Of a DNA stretch of 64,000 nucleotides, positions 34,238-45,072 are shown piece after piece. Below the pieces are notes generated by a model. That model saw only the letters and a list, made by a program, of their open reading frames with translations, ran no database searches and was not told the DNA's origin. The translations under genes were made by a program, and so were the position numbers. Positions within the stretch are counted from its first letter, which is position 1. The number at the start of each line of letters is the position of its first letter. The stretch lies in NCBI RefSeq assembly GCF_000004195.4, contig NC_030684.2, forward strand, positions 105,415,929 through 105,479,928, read 5' to 3'. The DNA comes from Xenopus tropicalis. Its lineage: Eukaryota; Chordata; Amphibia; Anura; Pipidae.

Positions 34238-34578
34238 AAGGTATGGATACAGATATGGATCGCTAGAATCTGGAAACAACAACAAATCCCAACCATAACA
34301 CAGATTACTATGGAACTAACCTCTAATTTTAACTATGAAATAGCAATCCCAATTGACTTTCATGAGAAACAATACATGCGGGAAGCTTGGCAATACCGGA
34401 AAGACTTTATTAAATAATATACATTTACAGGTGATATACAGGTATCTACCCCAAAAACACAATATATAAGAAGTTGCCTTTCTTTGCTATATGTAATTTA
34501 TTAGAACTTTAAACTTTTTATTTTTCTTTTCATGTCATATACTAAGAAAGGTTATAAAAAATGAACTCTGTTCAAAAG

Positions 34579-35003
34579 TTAAAGGAACAGTAACACCAAA
34601 AAATTAAAAAGCTTTAAAGTAATAAAAATATAATGCACTGTTGCCCTGCACTGGTAAAACTGGTGTGTTTGCTACAGTAACACTACTATAATTTATATAA
34701 TAGGCTGCTGTGTAGCCACGGGGGCAGCCATTCAAGCTGGAAAAAAGGAGAAAAGGCACAGGTTATATAGCAGATAACAGATAAGTTCTGTAGAATACAA
34801 TAGTGCTTTATCTGTTATCTGCTATGTGCCTGTGCCTTTTCTCCTTTGAATGGCTGCCCCCATGGCTACACAGCAGCTTATTTATATAAATTATAGTAGA
34901 CTTTCTGAAGTAAACACACAACTTTTACCAGTACAGGGCAGCAGCACATTATATTATAGTTACTTTTATACACTTTCATTTTTTGGTGTTCCTGTTCCTT
35001 TAA
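34579..35003. mobile_element. T2-type hairpin MITE, 425 bp
   Basis: TTAA at both ends with inverse termini TTAAAGGAACAGTAACACCA and TTTTGGTGTTCCTGTTCCTT. The arms pair for most of their length (AGCAGATAACAGATAAG with TTATCTGTTATCTGCTATG). No coding capacity. Confidence 0.9.
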
Positions 35004-35009
35004 CTGCAA

Positions 35010-36140
35010 TAAAAATAAAGTTACATACCAAAGTGGTAGATAGTGAGTAAACTATTCTGATGTGTACTGTTGTGTGTACTGGCTCAACTTTACACATCAA
35101 TATAGATATAAATATTCTTTATACCTCCATCTCATTGCCTTGAGATAAAATACATATATTTAATTCATTGCCACATTTCCTTAAATTATTGTTTAAAAGA
35201 TGAGAAGAAGAGGAAGCGCTAAGATCTAAATGATCTGTTAGTGATCTTCTCTTGTGATCTAATTGTACCTGATGAAAAGCAAAAGTTGTGCATCCAGTTT
35301 TTGACTCCCATCAGCTACCTGTCACTGGCTCACAATTCTACCTCATTGCTTTAATCCTACTACATCCAAACCTATAGAAAACGATATATAATAATTCCTG
35401 TTTTGCTCACTGGGTCCTACATGTAGATATAAGTTGGCAGATTCAGTGGAATCTGAGGTTGATATTCTAACATACATGCTAATTTGTACCAGTGCAGTTT
35501 TCCAATAGCAAATACCTTTGCTTTCATTTTCTAATTGTTAATTAGTTTCTGCGGAAAACTACAATAGTGCAACTTATTACACATTAGTAGGTGTTGGTTT
35601 TGTTAGTTCTGTTTACTATTTGGTAACTGTTGGCTTGATGAAGGACGTAACTAAAATGTGCATCAGCTATAAACCTTTGTATTAAATCATGAGAATGTGG
35701 ATATTCTACAATATATTCTTGACAGTGGTGTGTGTTTACATTTTGCCCAATATAAGGTGGAGTACCATTATGGATTTTACTTTTTATTTTACTATTTATA
35801 CACTGCACATATAACTATATGTGACCAGTGGAATTAACTCACTACCCTATAAAATAAGAACCATTTAATAGCAGATGTGTTTAATAAAAGATTCCTTGAG
35901 GGATCTGATAAATAAACCCAGTGGGAAATATAAAACACTTTTCTTTCATGGTTTGCATGTCTTGTAAACAAACTAGAAAAACAGAGCTTCTAATTTGTCT
36001 GCCTGCATGATCTATTGCTCATTATCTTTCTACAAGAAAACATGATTAACAGATAACAGAGTTTATTTGACCAATGACGTATGGACAATAATTTTTTGTC
36101 CCTTGGAGAAGCTCAGTTCTAGCTCAGTTCTGAAGTGAGT
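35010..36140. other. Noncoding DNA
   Basis: No gene recognised. GATGAAGGACGTAACTAAAA at about 35637 resembles the hairpin near the 3' end of some interspersed repeats, without further support. Confidence 0.35.
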
Positions 36141-36148
36141 TGTATATG

Positions 36149-36310
36149 TTAAGGTGGCCATACACATTGCGATCCGCTCTTTGGTTGAGGTCACCAGATC
36201 TTCTCCCAATATGCCCACCTTAGGTATATTAGGAGATTGTGTGGCCCTAGGCATAGGACCTCACCATCGGATCAAGGGCCGCATCAACAAGCCGATGCTT
36301 GATGCTCTTT
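36149..36310 (+). repeat. 'GGTGGCCATACAC' interspersed repeat
   Basis: Starts TTAAGGTGGCCATACACATT and shares ATGCCCACCTTAGG, GGCCCTAGGCATAGG and CATCAACAAGCCGATGC with the copy at 32383. Confidence 0.65.
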
Positions 36311-36473
36311 CAGCTATACAGTAAATTGATGACACTGACCAAATGCTGGACCTCAAAATGGCATTTGAACCGAAATAATCCCACTGCTTCAGTATCCAGA
36401 TACTAGAAACAGCGATTTGTTCATTTAATACAGTGGTTAACTATATTCAGACCTACAGTCATGGCTACACTAA

Positions 36474-36806
36474 GGGGCACATTTACTAATCCACGAATCC
36501 AAATCACGAATGGGAAAAAATCGTATCGGAACCGAAATTTTGTAAGATCGCAAATATCACGAAAATGCTTACGAAAAAAATCGTATTAGTCATGATAATA
36601 TCGTATTGGCGATCCGAAAGTCACAAAATTTTCGTACCGAACAATTGTAAACAGTGGTAAAACCTTTCCGATTTTTTCGTGCAAACGTCCGAAAAAGTCG
36701 TGCGCCATACAAAAAAGTCATGCGCTGTACGAAAAAGTCGTGCGGACGCCCGAAAAAAATCAGCGAAAATACGCTCGGAGCGTTCGTGCTTTTGTAAATG
36801 TGCCCC
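36474..36806. mobile_element. GGGGCACATTTA-type hairpin MITE, 333 bp
   Basis: Ends GGGGCACATTTACTAATCCA and TTTTGTAAATGTGCCCC with 3-bp TSD TAA at 36471-36473 and 36807-36809. Interior has repeated CGAAAAAGTCGTGCG units. Confidence 0.85.
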
Positions 36807-36809
36807 TAA

Positions 36810-37365
36810 AAGTTACGCATCACTTGTTTATCTGAAGCCCTTCAGCTGTTGGAATGTTGACTGATAATGCTGCTTCCCTACAAAAAATGTAATGTTACTA
36901 TAAGACATGTTATGTATCGAAGAAATAATGCTAAATTGCCAAGTCATCTCTTGCCTGTAGAAAATAGAATAGCTTGGCCTCAGCCTTTCTTTTTGTTGGT
37001 TCCAACACTCTTTATATATTCAGAATATAATGATATACCCTCTCCAAATATGCAGTGATCAGTACTTGGTTCTCTAGAACAATTTATACAGCCTGACATT
37101 TAAGCAATGTCAGACCATTTTGTGTACTTTAAGGTCTTTGTGTGACATTATCTAGAGACCAATAGCAGACATCGGGTAGTTAATAGAAGACTTTTGGTAG
37201 ATGACAAGCAATTTGTAGAAAGCCTAAAGAATCAATTAGATTAAATGGAGACCTTAATCTCACCAATAATGTTTTGAAGGGAATATCTTTGGGAGCAATA
37301 AGGTGTTACTGCCTAACATTTACATTCCTCTCTGATGCATTTACTCATTCCTTGTACAGTCATAA
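36810..37365. other. Noncoding DNA
   Basis: No gene or repeat recognised. Confidence 0.4.
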
Positions 37366-37370
37366 CTGAA

Positions 37371-37605
37371 CTAGGGGTAGGCAGAAGAGGCAGCTGCCTA
37401 GGGCGCAACAATGGGGGGAGCCAGACAGGAGCCCCTCCTGCCTACCCCTAGTCTGTGATCCATTTTGCTTCGCCCATTGCCCCCCCGCTCTCAAACTGCG
37501 CATGCGCGCCAAACTAAACGGGGGGTGGGGGATGCGCGGTGCAGGGGCGTGGTGGCCGACCGGTTGCCTAGGGCGCCTGGTCGGCTCGGCCCGCCCCTGT
37601 ATCAA
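37371..37605. mobile_element. GC-rich hAT-like element
   Basis: CTAGGGGTAGGCAGAAGAGG pairs with CTCCTGCCTACCCCTAG, as in the element at 26110. GCCTAGGGCGC occurs twice. A TGCGCATGCGCG palindrome (NRF1-like) lies at 37497-37508. Ends are not certain and no TSD was found. Confidence 0.5.
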
Positions 37606-37732
37606 AGTTTGATAATTGTAAGCAGTGCAAAGATCCCATGGCCTTTCTGTCCACCCACTCATCCTAGTGCCCATTCTCAAAGAGAGATATCATATTAAAT
37701 GCAGTTTTACATTTGCTCTGTTTGATTTTTAG

Positions 37733-38097
37733 TTTTAAAGGACCAGTATGACCAAAAACTTAAAACCACACTTGCTGCCTCCTATTCACTTAGTGATAAC
37801 CTCCTAAAAAATGCTTGTAAAGGTAGTAATTGCTCTTAAACCACTCTAATGCAGGGATCCCTAATCTTTTTTACTATTAAGCCCCAAGCTGTAAAAAGTA
37901 TTGGTGAGTCACACAAGCAACTGCCTTGGGTAAATAAGACCCAGGTAAATAAGACCCTAGCAACCAGATAGCTGCTGAAATTCCAAACTGGAGACCCGCT
38001 GAACAAAATACTAATGACCAATTGCAAATTGTTTCAGAATATCAATGTCTACAAGATACTAAAAGTTCATTTAAAGGTGGACTACCCCTTTAAAACA
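37733..38097 (+). mobile_element. T2-type MITE, composite or interrupted
   Basis: TTTTAAAGGACCAGTATGAC at the left and GGTGGACTACCCCTTTAAA at the right resemble T2 termini. The right arm (AGCAACCAGATAGCTGCTGA) belongs to the 16128 subfamily. A fragment of the CCCCAACC hAT MITE seems to lie at about 37855-37930 (GGGATCCCTAATCTTTTTTA). Confidence 0.5.
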
Positions 38098-38345
38098 CTG
38101 GGATTTAATCTCAGTGTATATGGTATGTATTACTGGAGTGTAAATTTGATATTTAACAGAATATAACATTTATAAGAAGTGGGTATTTTATATTTCAATT
38201 TATGGGTATTGGCTATTCTGTACATATATGCTCATATTTGAGTCATATTTATGTTTTATGAGCCCTGGAGCTGCCATGCCACCCCTTCTGCTGAGATAAA
38301 ATAATATATACCTCATATAATTCAATGAACAGGGCTCAATATCTG

Positions 38346-39470
38346 TTAGTTGGGTTGTGTTTCTTTCACTGGTGTTTCCTCCCTCCTCTCCCTAACCCTG
38401 GGGTTCCTTCTGACACCAGTACTTCTCCCCTCCTCTAACTGTTTTGAGGTGGGGTACTGTCACAATTCTGTTCATTTTGCTAAATTCCCAGAGATGGCAT
38501 CTCTGTGTTACTTATGATCTTTTTCCCCTGGAAAAAGTCTGTATATTTCAGCCTGGATTCCAGAGGTCTTAGCCAACTTTCTACCCCAACTCAAAGGGTT
38601 GTGCTTCATCTTTATTAACAGATAAACATGAGCACAAATAATCTGGAACTTTTACTTTTAATTTTTCTCTTCTTTTTCCTTGTCCTCTTTTCACCAATTT
38701 TGATAGACTGGTGGTGGAAATATTTTCCAAGTTTACATCTCAAGCATTTCTTTTTGGCCTTTTTACTGTATGTACTCCTGAGCGAGTTTCATATGATGAT
38801 GTCTCATCTATTATTTCATTCCTTTCCTCAGGTACATCCACAGCCTCATAAGTACTTTCCTTGTTTGCTTGTTTGTCATCAGAAACAAGGGTTTTGCTTT
38901 TCTTACCACAAAGAATGCTACGGCTACTATGCATCTCTGGATGCATCCTGTAGTTTCATATGATGCCTCACCGTAATCTCATGATTACTTTCCTCACTTT
39001 CTACAGGCGTCTCATACAGTGTTTCCTCTTCTTCACCATTGCCATAACCATTTCAAGTATTTTATTTAACTTTTCTATATTTCTTTGCTTGTCTACAGCA
39101 GCAGAAATGCTGTCCTTAGAATCAAGGAAGTTATGGCCATTGTTCTTCCTTTCTCTTGTTGGTACAGTTATGGGTTCATCTTATCTAGACTTTCCTCACA
39201 GTGTGAGGTTAAGCCTTTCTTCTTTTTCAATTATGAAGGATAGGAACATTTACGTTTATAGAAGTCAAAGTCATCTTGGCTTTTTTGTTTTCTGTCACTG
39301 AATAAGATTCCAGAATGAAAGTGTTATCAGAAATGTCTGAACTTTCATCCAATATTTCCCCATTTTCATCCAGTTTGCTAAACTGAGTCTGAGTTGCTGC
39401 ACTTTGCCTCTCTCTGGCAAAGACGCATCACTATCTTCAGGGATCTAGAGTATAATGCTGTTCATCACCA
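38346..39470 (-). pseudogene. Decayed coding remnants of an acidic/basic protein
   Basis: On the minus strand, protein-like stretches in changing frames line up over about 1.1 kb: PEDSDASLPERGK (about 39450-39410), SKLDENGEILDESSDISDNT (about 39390-39310), a predicted helix containing DKQRNIEKLNKILEMV (about 39110-39045), ETLYETPVESEESNHEITV (about 39030-38970), SDDKQANKESTYEAVDVPEE up to TVKRPKRNA (38910-38740, then stop), a lysine-rich KKKCLRCKLGKYFHH...EKRTRKKKRK stretch in the next frame (to about 38640), and STGVRRNPRVRERREET (38450-38346). Frameshifts and stops separate them, so as it stands it cannot encode one protein. Acidic Ser/Glu-rich segments followed by a lysine-rich tail suggest a nuclear protein; I do not recognise the family. 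It may be a processed pseudogene or an exonised fragment of a retroelement; no poly-A tail was seen. Confidence 0.4.
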
Positions 39471-39479
39471 GGGTGCAGA

Positions 39480-40319
39480 ATAAATAGAAATAAGTACAGG
39501 AATATTATAAGGTATACTGTTAATAATGGTATTTCTCTATATTAATATTAATTATATTAATTATCTTCTAGCCCCTGCCTTGTTGCTAAGGTTGTTGTCC
39601 CAAGCAATTTGTGTTTAAAGCCCAACTTCGGGGCTGGTTAACCATAATGAGAATGCACATTAACTGCACTTCATATATCTTATTAAAAGTTAATTCTAAG
39701 GTGAAATCCTATTTGATAGATTGGCTTAGTGTTCCTCTGCTGGTTTCATGGTTGTTTGCAGTTTAATCAGAGTCTCTTTGTTTTGTTCAGCTATTTTAAA
39801 ATATCCCAATCAAAGATCTGATTGTCAAAATATGTATATGATGGTTGATGTTATTAAAGACTTTATGCTACAAAAAAAGAGAATTAAAATAGCCATTGGG
39901 GAGCTCAGACACATATTCTAAGAGGAGCAACAAATAATAACATTGATTCATTACAAAACCCTATGGTCTTTTACATGCAATTCTTAATAACTTGACAATC
40001 TGCTACCAGGAAAGCAGAAAAGGGTAGAATTGCTAGAAATCCCTCTGGATTCCCCCGTTTGAGGTTCCAGAAATTGGCCACTAACAGATTAGCAAACACA
40101 AAAGTAAAAATAACAAAAATAAAATAAGAATAAAACAATACAAAAATAAGTCAAATGAGAAAAATAGGACAAATGGAATGAAAATTAGGGCTTTAACAAG
40201 GGTTAACATGGTTACAGCGATATAAAAACTATATATTTTCCTTTGTTTTATTATTTTTTACATACAAACAATAAAGAGAGAATTATCATAACAAAAAATT
40301 GTGAATGAAAATGCAGTAT
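39480..40319. other. Noncoding DNA
   Basis: AT-rich sequence without recognised features. Confidence 0.4.
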
Positions 40320-40369
40320 AGTAACATAGTAAGTTAGGTTAGTTAAACACATCCATGAAGTGCAACCTA
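40320..40369 (+). repeat. 'ACATAGTAAGTTAGGTT' frog repeat, target of the Tc1 insertion
   Basis: GTAACATAGTAAGTTAGGTT and CATCCATGAAGTGCAACC resemble a common frog repeat. The Tc1 element is inserted at its CCTA. A related fragment is at 46243-46275. Confidence 0.45.
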
Positions 40370-41963
40370 CAGTGGCTTGCAAAAGTATTCGGCCCCTTGA
40401 ACTTTTCCACATTTTGTCACATTACAGCCACAAACATGAATCAGTTTTATTGGAATTCCACGTGAAAGACCAATACAAAGTGGTGTACACGTGAGAAGTG
40501 GAAGGAAAATCATACATGATTCCAAACATTTTTTACAAATAAATAACTGCAAAGTGGGGTGTGCGTAATTATTCAGCCCCCTGAGTCAATACTTTGTAGA
40601 ACCACCTTTTGCTGCAATTCCAGCTGCCAGGCTTTTAGGGTATGTCTCTACCAGCTTTGCACATCTACAGACTGAAATCCTTACCCATTCTTCTTTGAAA
40701 ACATCTCCAGCTCAGTCAGATTAGATGGACAGCGTTTGTGAACAGCAGTTTTCAGATCTTGCCACAGATTCTCGATTGGATTTAGATCTGGACTTTGACT
40801 GGGCCATTCTAACACATGGATATATTTTGTTTTAAAACATTCCATTGTTGCCCTGGCTTTATGTTTAGGGTCGTTGTCCTGCTGGAAGGTGAGACCCAGT
40901 CTCAAGTCTTTTGCAGACTCCAAGAGGTTTTCTTCCAAGATTGCCCTGTATTTGGCTCCATCAATCTTCCCATCAACTCTGAGCAGCTTCCCTGTCCCTG
41001 CTGAAGAGAAGCACCCCCAGAGCATGATGCAGCCACCACCATATTTGACAGTGGGGATGGTGTGTTCAGAGTGATGTGCAGTGTTAGTTTTCCGCCACAC
41101 ATAGCGTTTTGCATTTTGGCCAAAAAGTTCCATTTTGGTCTCATCTGACCAGAGCACCTTCTTCCACGTGTTTTCTGTGTCCCCCACATGGCTTGTGGCA
41201 AACTGCAAACGGGACTTCTTATGGTTTTCTGTTAACAATGGCTTTCTTCTTGCCACTCTTCCATAAAGGCCAACTTTGTGCAGTGCACGACTAATAGTTA
41301 TCCTATGGACAGATTCCCCCACCTGAGCTGTAGATCTCTGCAGCTCGTCCAGAGTCACCATGGGCCTCTTGGCTGCATTTCTGATCAGCGCTCTCCTTGT
41401 TCGGCCTGTGAGTTTAGGTGGACGGCCTTGTCTTGGTAGGTTTACAGTTGTGCCATACTCCTTCCATTTCTGAATGATCGCTTGAACAGTGCTCCGTGGG
41501 ATGTTCAAGGCTTTGGAAATCTTTTTGTAGCCTAAGCCTGCTTTAAATTTCTCAATAACTTTATCCCTGACCTGTCTGGTGTGTTCTTTGGACTTTGTGG
41601 TGTTGTTGCTCCCAATATTCTCTTAGACAACCTCTGAGGCCGTCACAGAGCAGCTGTATTTGTACTGACATTAGATTACACACAGGTGCACTCTATTTAG
41701 TCATTAGCACTCATCAGGCAATGTCTATGGGCAACTGACTGCACTCAGACCAAAGGGGGCTGAATAATTACGCACACCCCACGCAGTTATTTATTTGTCA
41801 AAAATGTTTGGAATCATGTATGATTTTCGTTCCACTTCTTACGTGTACACCACTTTGTATTGGTCTTTCACGTGGAATTCCAATAAAATTGATTCATGTT
41901 TGTGGCTGTAATGTGACAAAATGTGGAAAAGTTCAAGGGGCCGAATACTTTTGCAAGCCACTG
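40370..41963 (-). mobile_element. Full-length Tc1-like transposon, 1594 bp
   Basis: Terminal inverted repeats of about 210 bp (40370-40582 and 41755-41963) begin CAGTGGCTTGCAAAAGTATT and are flanked by TA (40368-40369 and 41964-41965), the Tc1/mariner target duplication. Each ITR holds an outer and an inner direct repeat of the IR/DR type: outer AAGTATTCGGCCCC, inner GTAATTATTCAGCCCC (about 40566-40580, mirrored at 41756-41775). The transposase remnant lies between them on the minus strand. Ends are intact, so the copy could in principle still be a substrate for a transposase supplied elsewhere, but its own gene is disabled. Confidence 0.95.
40586..41598 (-). pseudogene. Tc1-family transposase (DD34E), disabled
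   Basis: Cut-and-paste transposase that binds the element's inverted repeats and integrates at TA. The continuous frame 41622-40681 contains, counting from a TTG at 41508: the end of the first helix-turn-helix (STVQAIIQKWKEYG, about residues 6-19), the GRPPKLTGRTRR hook (28-39), a second DNA-binding region, then the catalytic triad D122 (WSDETK), D211 (FQQDNDPKH) and E246 (SPDLNPIENLW), spaced DD34E. Two defects stand out. First, there is no ATG: the frame is open upstream to a TAA at 41623-41625, and where family members have their start ATG (before KSKEHTRQVRDKV, codon 41596-41598) the codon is ACA. Second, a 1-bp deletion near 40696-40699 shifts the frame after LTELEMF, giving an early stop at 40681; the expected C-terminal tail is still readable in the other frame down to a stop at 40586-40588. 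The catalytic residues survive. Confidence 0.93.
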
Positions 41964-42029
41964 TATGTCCATATAGGTATAGTGATGTATGTATCACACA
42001 TAAATGGAATAACACAGTGCCATATATTT

Positions 42030-42575
42030 CATGAATAATTCAGATGCGCATTGCACGACTGGAATATGGGAGGAGACATATCTGAAAATCTATTGAATGG
42101 CTTTAAAATTCTTCTGGGTGAGGGGTGAGATGGCCCTCTTCCAATGGGCCTGCATAGGTGCCTTTTATGATATGAATATGATATTAATACAGTCATTACA
42201 ATAGAATTTTTTAAATACAGCAATTTTTAGAAGGTGTATTTTCTGGTGCTTGTGACTGTTTCTTTCAATGCAGAACAGACTTGTCTTTCTCAATGGCAGG
42301 GTTTCTAAATATAAACTTGGGACCAATCCATATGTGTCGCAGAACAGTGGCAGAATGAATTACCTCTTAACTATAAGCTCATTTACAGTTACTACACTGC
42401 TGCCAGGAGAAGTCTTGGATTGTTTTCCCTATCAGCATGAAAGAGATAAGAATAAACAAAACCTACGTTTTAAATTGCATTAACAAACAATAACGAGCAA
42501 ACCACTAAACTCCAAAATGATATGCACAAACAAGAGCAAATTTGTAAAGTTTTATCAAACCGAATCTGAATATCT
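42030..42575. other. Noncoding DNA
   Basis: No gene or clear repeat recognised. Confidence 0.4.
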
Positions 42576-42579
42576 AATG

Positions 42580-43345
42580 CAGTGATGTCCAACTTCTGTG
42601 GTACCGAGGGCAAGAATTTTTCTGGCCTACATAATGGAGGGCCGATAATGGAAGCCCGTTTTGACCACTCCCCTTTTTAACCCCCACCCACTTCAAACTA
42701 CGCCCATGTTATCACAAGAGTTTTTAAGATCATATCCACATTAATGGTGATAGCGCAGCAAAAACCCAAATGGTTGGTGCTCACTGTAGGGATATCACCC
42801 TTTATATGTGAAAGAATTATATTATGTCATATTAAGACATAGCCTTAAATCCTTATGCCTTCTATTCCCCTGTGGATAGCACAGCAACCCCCAGAATATA
42901 ATTACACACCTTAGGAACCATCTAATTACTATTTCCAAATGGTAACAAACTCCCAGAACAAACCCCTGCCCCCATTGGCAGCATAGGGAAGGCAGAGTAT
43001 GGCACGCATAGGTAGCATAGGGCAGGCAGAGTATGGCACACACAGGCAGCATAGGGAAGGCAGAGTATGGCACGCATAGGTAGCATAGGGCAGGCAGAGT
43101 ATGGCACACACAGGCAGCATAGGGCAGGCAGAGTATGGCAAGTACAGGCAGCATAGGGCAGGCGGAGTATGGCACACACAGGCAGCATAGGGCAGGCAGA
43201 GTATGGCAGACACAGGCAGCATAGTGCAGACAGAGTATGGCACACACAGGCAGCATAGGGCAGGCAGAGTATGGCACACACAGGCAGCATAGTGCAGACA
43301 GAGTATGGTACACACAGGCAGGATAGGGCAGGTGGAGCCATACTC
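42580..43345 (+). mobile_element. hAT-like MITE (CAGTGCTGTCCAACTT family) with 34-bp array
   Basis: Left end CAGTGATGTCCAACTTCTGT; the next 350 bp align with the elements at 8167 and 63808 (GGAGGGCCGATAATGGAAGC, AGCAGCAAAAACCCAAATGG-like blocks, ATTCCCCTGTGGATAGCACA). After the array no right terminus matching AGTTGGACAGCACTG is seen, so the right end is lost or rearranged. Confidence 0.7.
42977..43340 (+). repeat. Regular 34-bp minisatellite, 11 units
   Basis: The motif (G/G)CATAG starts at 42981, 43015, 43049, 43083, 43117, 43151, 43185, 43219, 43253, 43287 and (as GGATAG) 43321: exactly 34 bp each, no indels. Unit core: GGCAGGCAGAGTATGGCACA. The first four units alternate between two subtypes (GGGAAGG...CACGCATAGGTA and GGGCAGG...CACACAGGCA), i.e. 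a 68-bp dimer. Long Cys/Leu-rich open frames on the minus strand are artefacts of the array. Confidence 0.97.
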
Positions 43346-43528
43346 TGAAGATTGCTGTGGGGATTCCCAAGTCTGGACAGTTCAGAACGTAATTTACAGA
43401 AGTGTGCAGTCAAACCAAATGCTCTGCAAGTATAGAAGACAACAGACAGGCTGAGGAGGGAAGGGTAGTGGAGCACAGGGTTAGATTGGGCCAATGGGAC
43501 ACCAGAAAAAAAAAGGCTTTAGTTCTCT

Positions 43529-44024
43529 ATAAAGAAGCAGTTCAGTGTAAAAATTAAACTGGTTAAAATAGACTGCGCAAAATAAAAAATGTTTTCAACA
43601 TATAGTAGTTAGTTAGGCAAAAATGTAATCTATAAAGGCTGGAGAGGGCAGATGCCTAACATAATGGCCAGAACCCTACTTCCTCCTTTACAGCTCTCTA
43701 AGCTGTTAGCAGTCAGTAGCCAATCAGTGACTTGAGGGGGCCATATGGGACATAACTGTTCAGATAATTTGCATTTGAATCTGACCTGCATGCTCACAAA
43801 CTAACTGAACAGTTATGTCCCATGTGGCCCCACTAAAGCCACTGACTAAGTAAGATGCTAGAGAGCTGAAAGCAGGAAGTAAAGTTCTGGCTGTTATTTT
43901 ACACATCTGTCCACTCCAGCCTTTATAGATTCCATTTTTACCTATATAGCTATATAGCAAATATTGTTTATTTTGTGCAGTCTATTTTACCCAGTTTCAT
44001 TTTTACAGTGAACTGTTCCTTTAA
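43529..44024. mobile_element. T2-type hairpin MITE, about 496 bp
   Basis: Right end CAGTGAACTGTTCCTTTAA with TTAA at 44021-44024; left end is slightly decayed (ATAAAGAAGCAGTTCAGTGT). Arms pair throughout: CATATGGGACATAACTGTTC with GAACAGTTATGTCCCATGTG, GCCAGAACCCTACTTCCT with AGGAAGTAAAGTTCTGGC. Confidence 0.85.
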
Positions 44025-44106
44025 GCCCTTGCAAACTATTTCCAGGTTTTATTTGTATTTTCATTTATTTCCACCAGTAACCCTAAAGTGTGTGAAAAAT
44101 GATTCT

Positions 44107-44583
44107 TTAAAGGAGAAGGAAAGGTAAAAACGAAGTAAGCTTTAGCAGAAAGGTCTATGTAAATACAGCTATAAGCACTCACAGTAACGCTGCACTGAGT
44201 CCTCTAACAAAAGAAACACAGGATTTCTTGTCACCTTTTTTGAAAACATGTCCTTCGGTATCAGACTTCCTCTCCTTTAGGGGTTCTTCATGTTTGAGGC
44301 ATGAGTCTGCTCAGTTCTCTCCCTTCTCCTGCTTCCTCCTCCCTCAGTCCACCCTCCCCTAGAAATGTGTGATCTGAGCTTCCAATGGCTAGAACTGCAG
44401 CAGGAAGCTATGAAGACCAAGCTAAAATGGCAGCTGTTATCTTAAATAAACAGAGAGAGCTTCTAGGGCTGTTTACTCAGGTATGGTAAAGCTTCCTGCT
44501 GAATAAATATAGTGTTCTAGGTGGCACTAATGTGGCGAATCTATTGGCTGTAAAATGCTAAAATTACTTTCCTTCTTCTTTAA
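44107..44583 (+). mobile_element. T2-type MITE (TTAAAGGAGAAGG family), 477 bp
   Basis: TTAA at both ends, termini TTAAAGGAGAAGGAAAGG and CTTTCCTTCTTCTTTAA. Sister of 15514-16011, but one palindrome arm is shortened here. Confidence 0.85.
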
Positions 44584-44589
44584 AAAGAA

Positions 44590-45065
44590 ATGGTTGGTAC
44601 CTAAGGGAAGCCAAATAATAAAAGAAAATCATATAAGAAACATAGAAAAGAGTTAATTTAGGGCAGGCTAATAGGACAGGGAATGACTGAAAGAATCCAG
44701 GAATGCTTAAAATGATATAGAATGGCAGAGTGAGTGTCTCAGGGAGAATTTGCACAGAGTAACCAGAAGAGCAAGAGCTAATGCTTTACTGTCCCACATA
44801 GCGTTTGTCCTGAATCTGTATTTGAACGCTGCCACATAGGTTGCTTTGATATCTGTGTAAATGGTTTCTTCTAGTCTGGAATGAAAATTATTTTAGAAAC
44901 CAGTGCCTGCTATACGTATTCATATATATACTTAATAAACGTATATACTTTCTACACGTAGTGCTTAACACAGTTTACGACATATTGGGCTTAACAGAAG
45001 ATCTCATAGCTCTAACTGGCTGTAAGGAGAAGTAAAAGACTAAAAGAATATTTCCAAAAACCTAA
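44590..45065. other. Noncoding DNA
   Basis: No gene recognised. Confidence 0.4.
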
Positions 45066-45072
45066 GTTTAAG

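Noticed and set aside
33682..34266. Repetitive frames rich in KTRVFRSH or NGYEKLAFFR
   Set aside because: Products of the CGAAAAA/TTTTTCG subrepeats of a hairpin MITE; the same appears at 45040-45556.
38628..39301. Plus-strand Leu/Phe-rich frames of 111 and 113 codons resembling membrane proteins
   Set aside because: They are antisense to lysine/glutamate-rich pseudogene remnants; antisense of AAA/GAA codons yields Phe/Leu-rich peptides.
40816..41294. Plus-strand frames of 61-66 codons across the Tc1 element and a 99-codon minus frame at 40902-41201
   Set aside because: Antisense or alternate-frame shadows of the transposase.
42822..43494. Cys/Leu/Pro-rich minus-strand frames of 128-190 codons
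   Set aside because: They read through the 34-bp minisatellite in all three frames of one strand; the period is not a multiple of three and the peptide is only the repeat.
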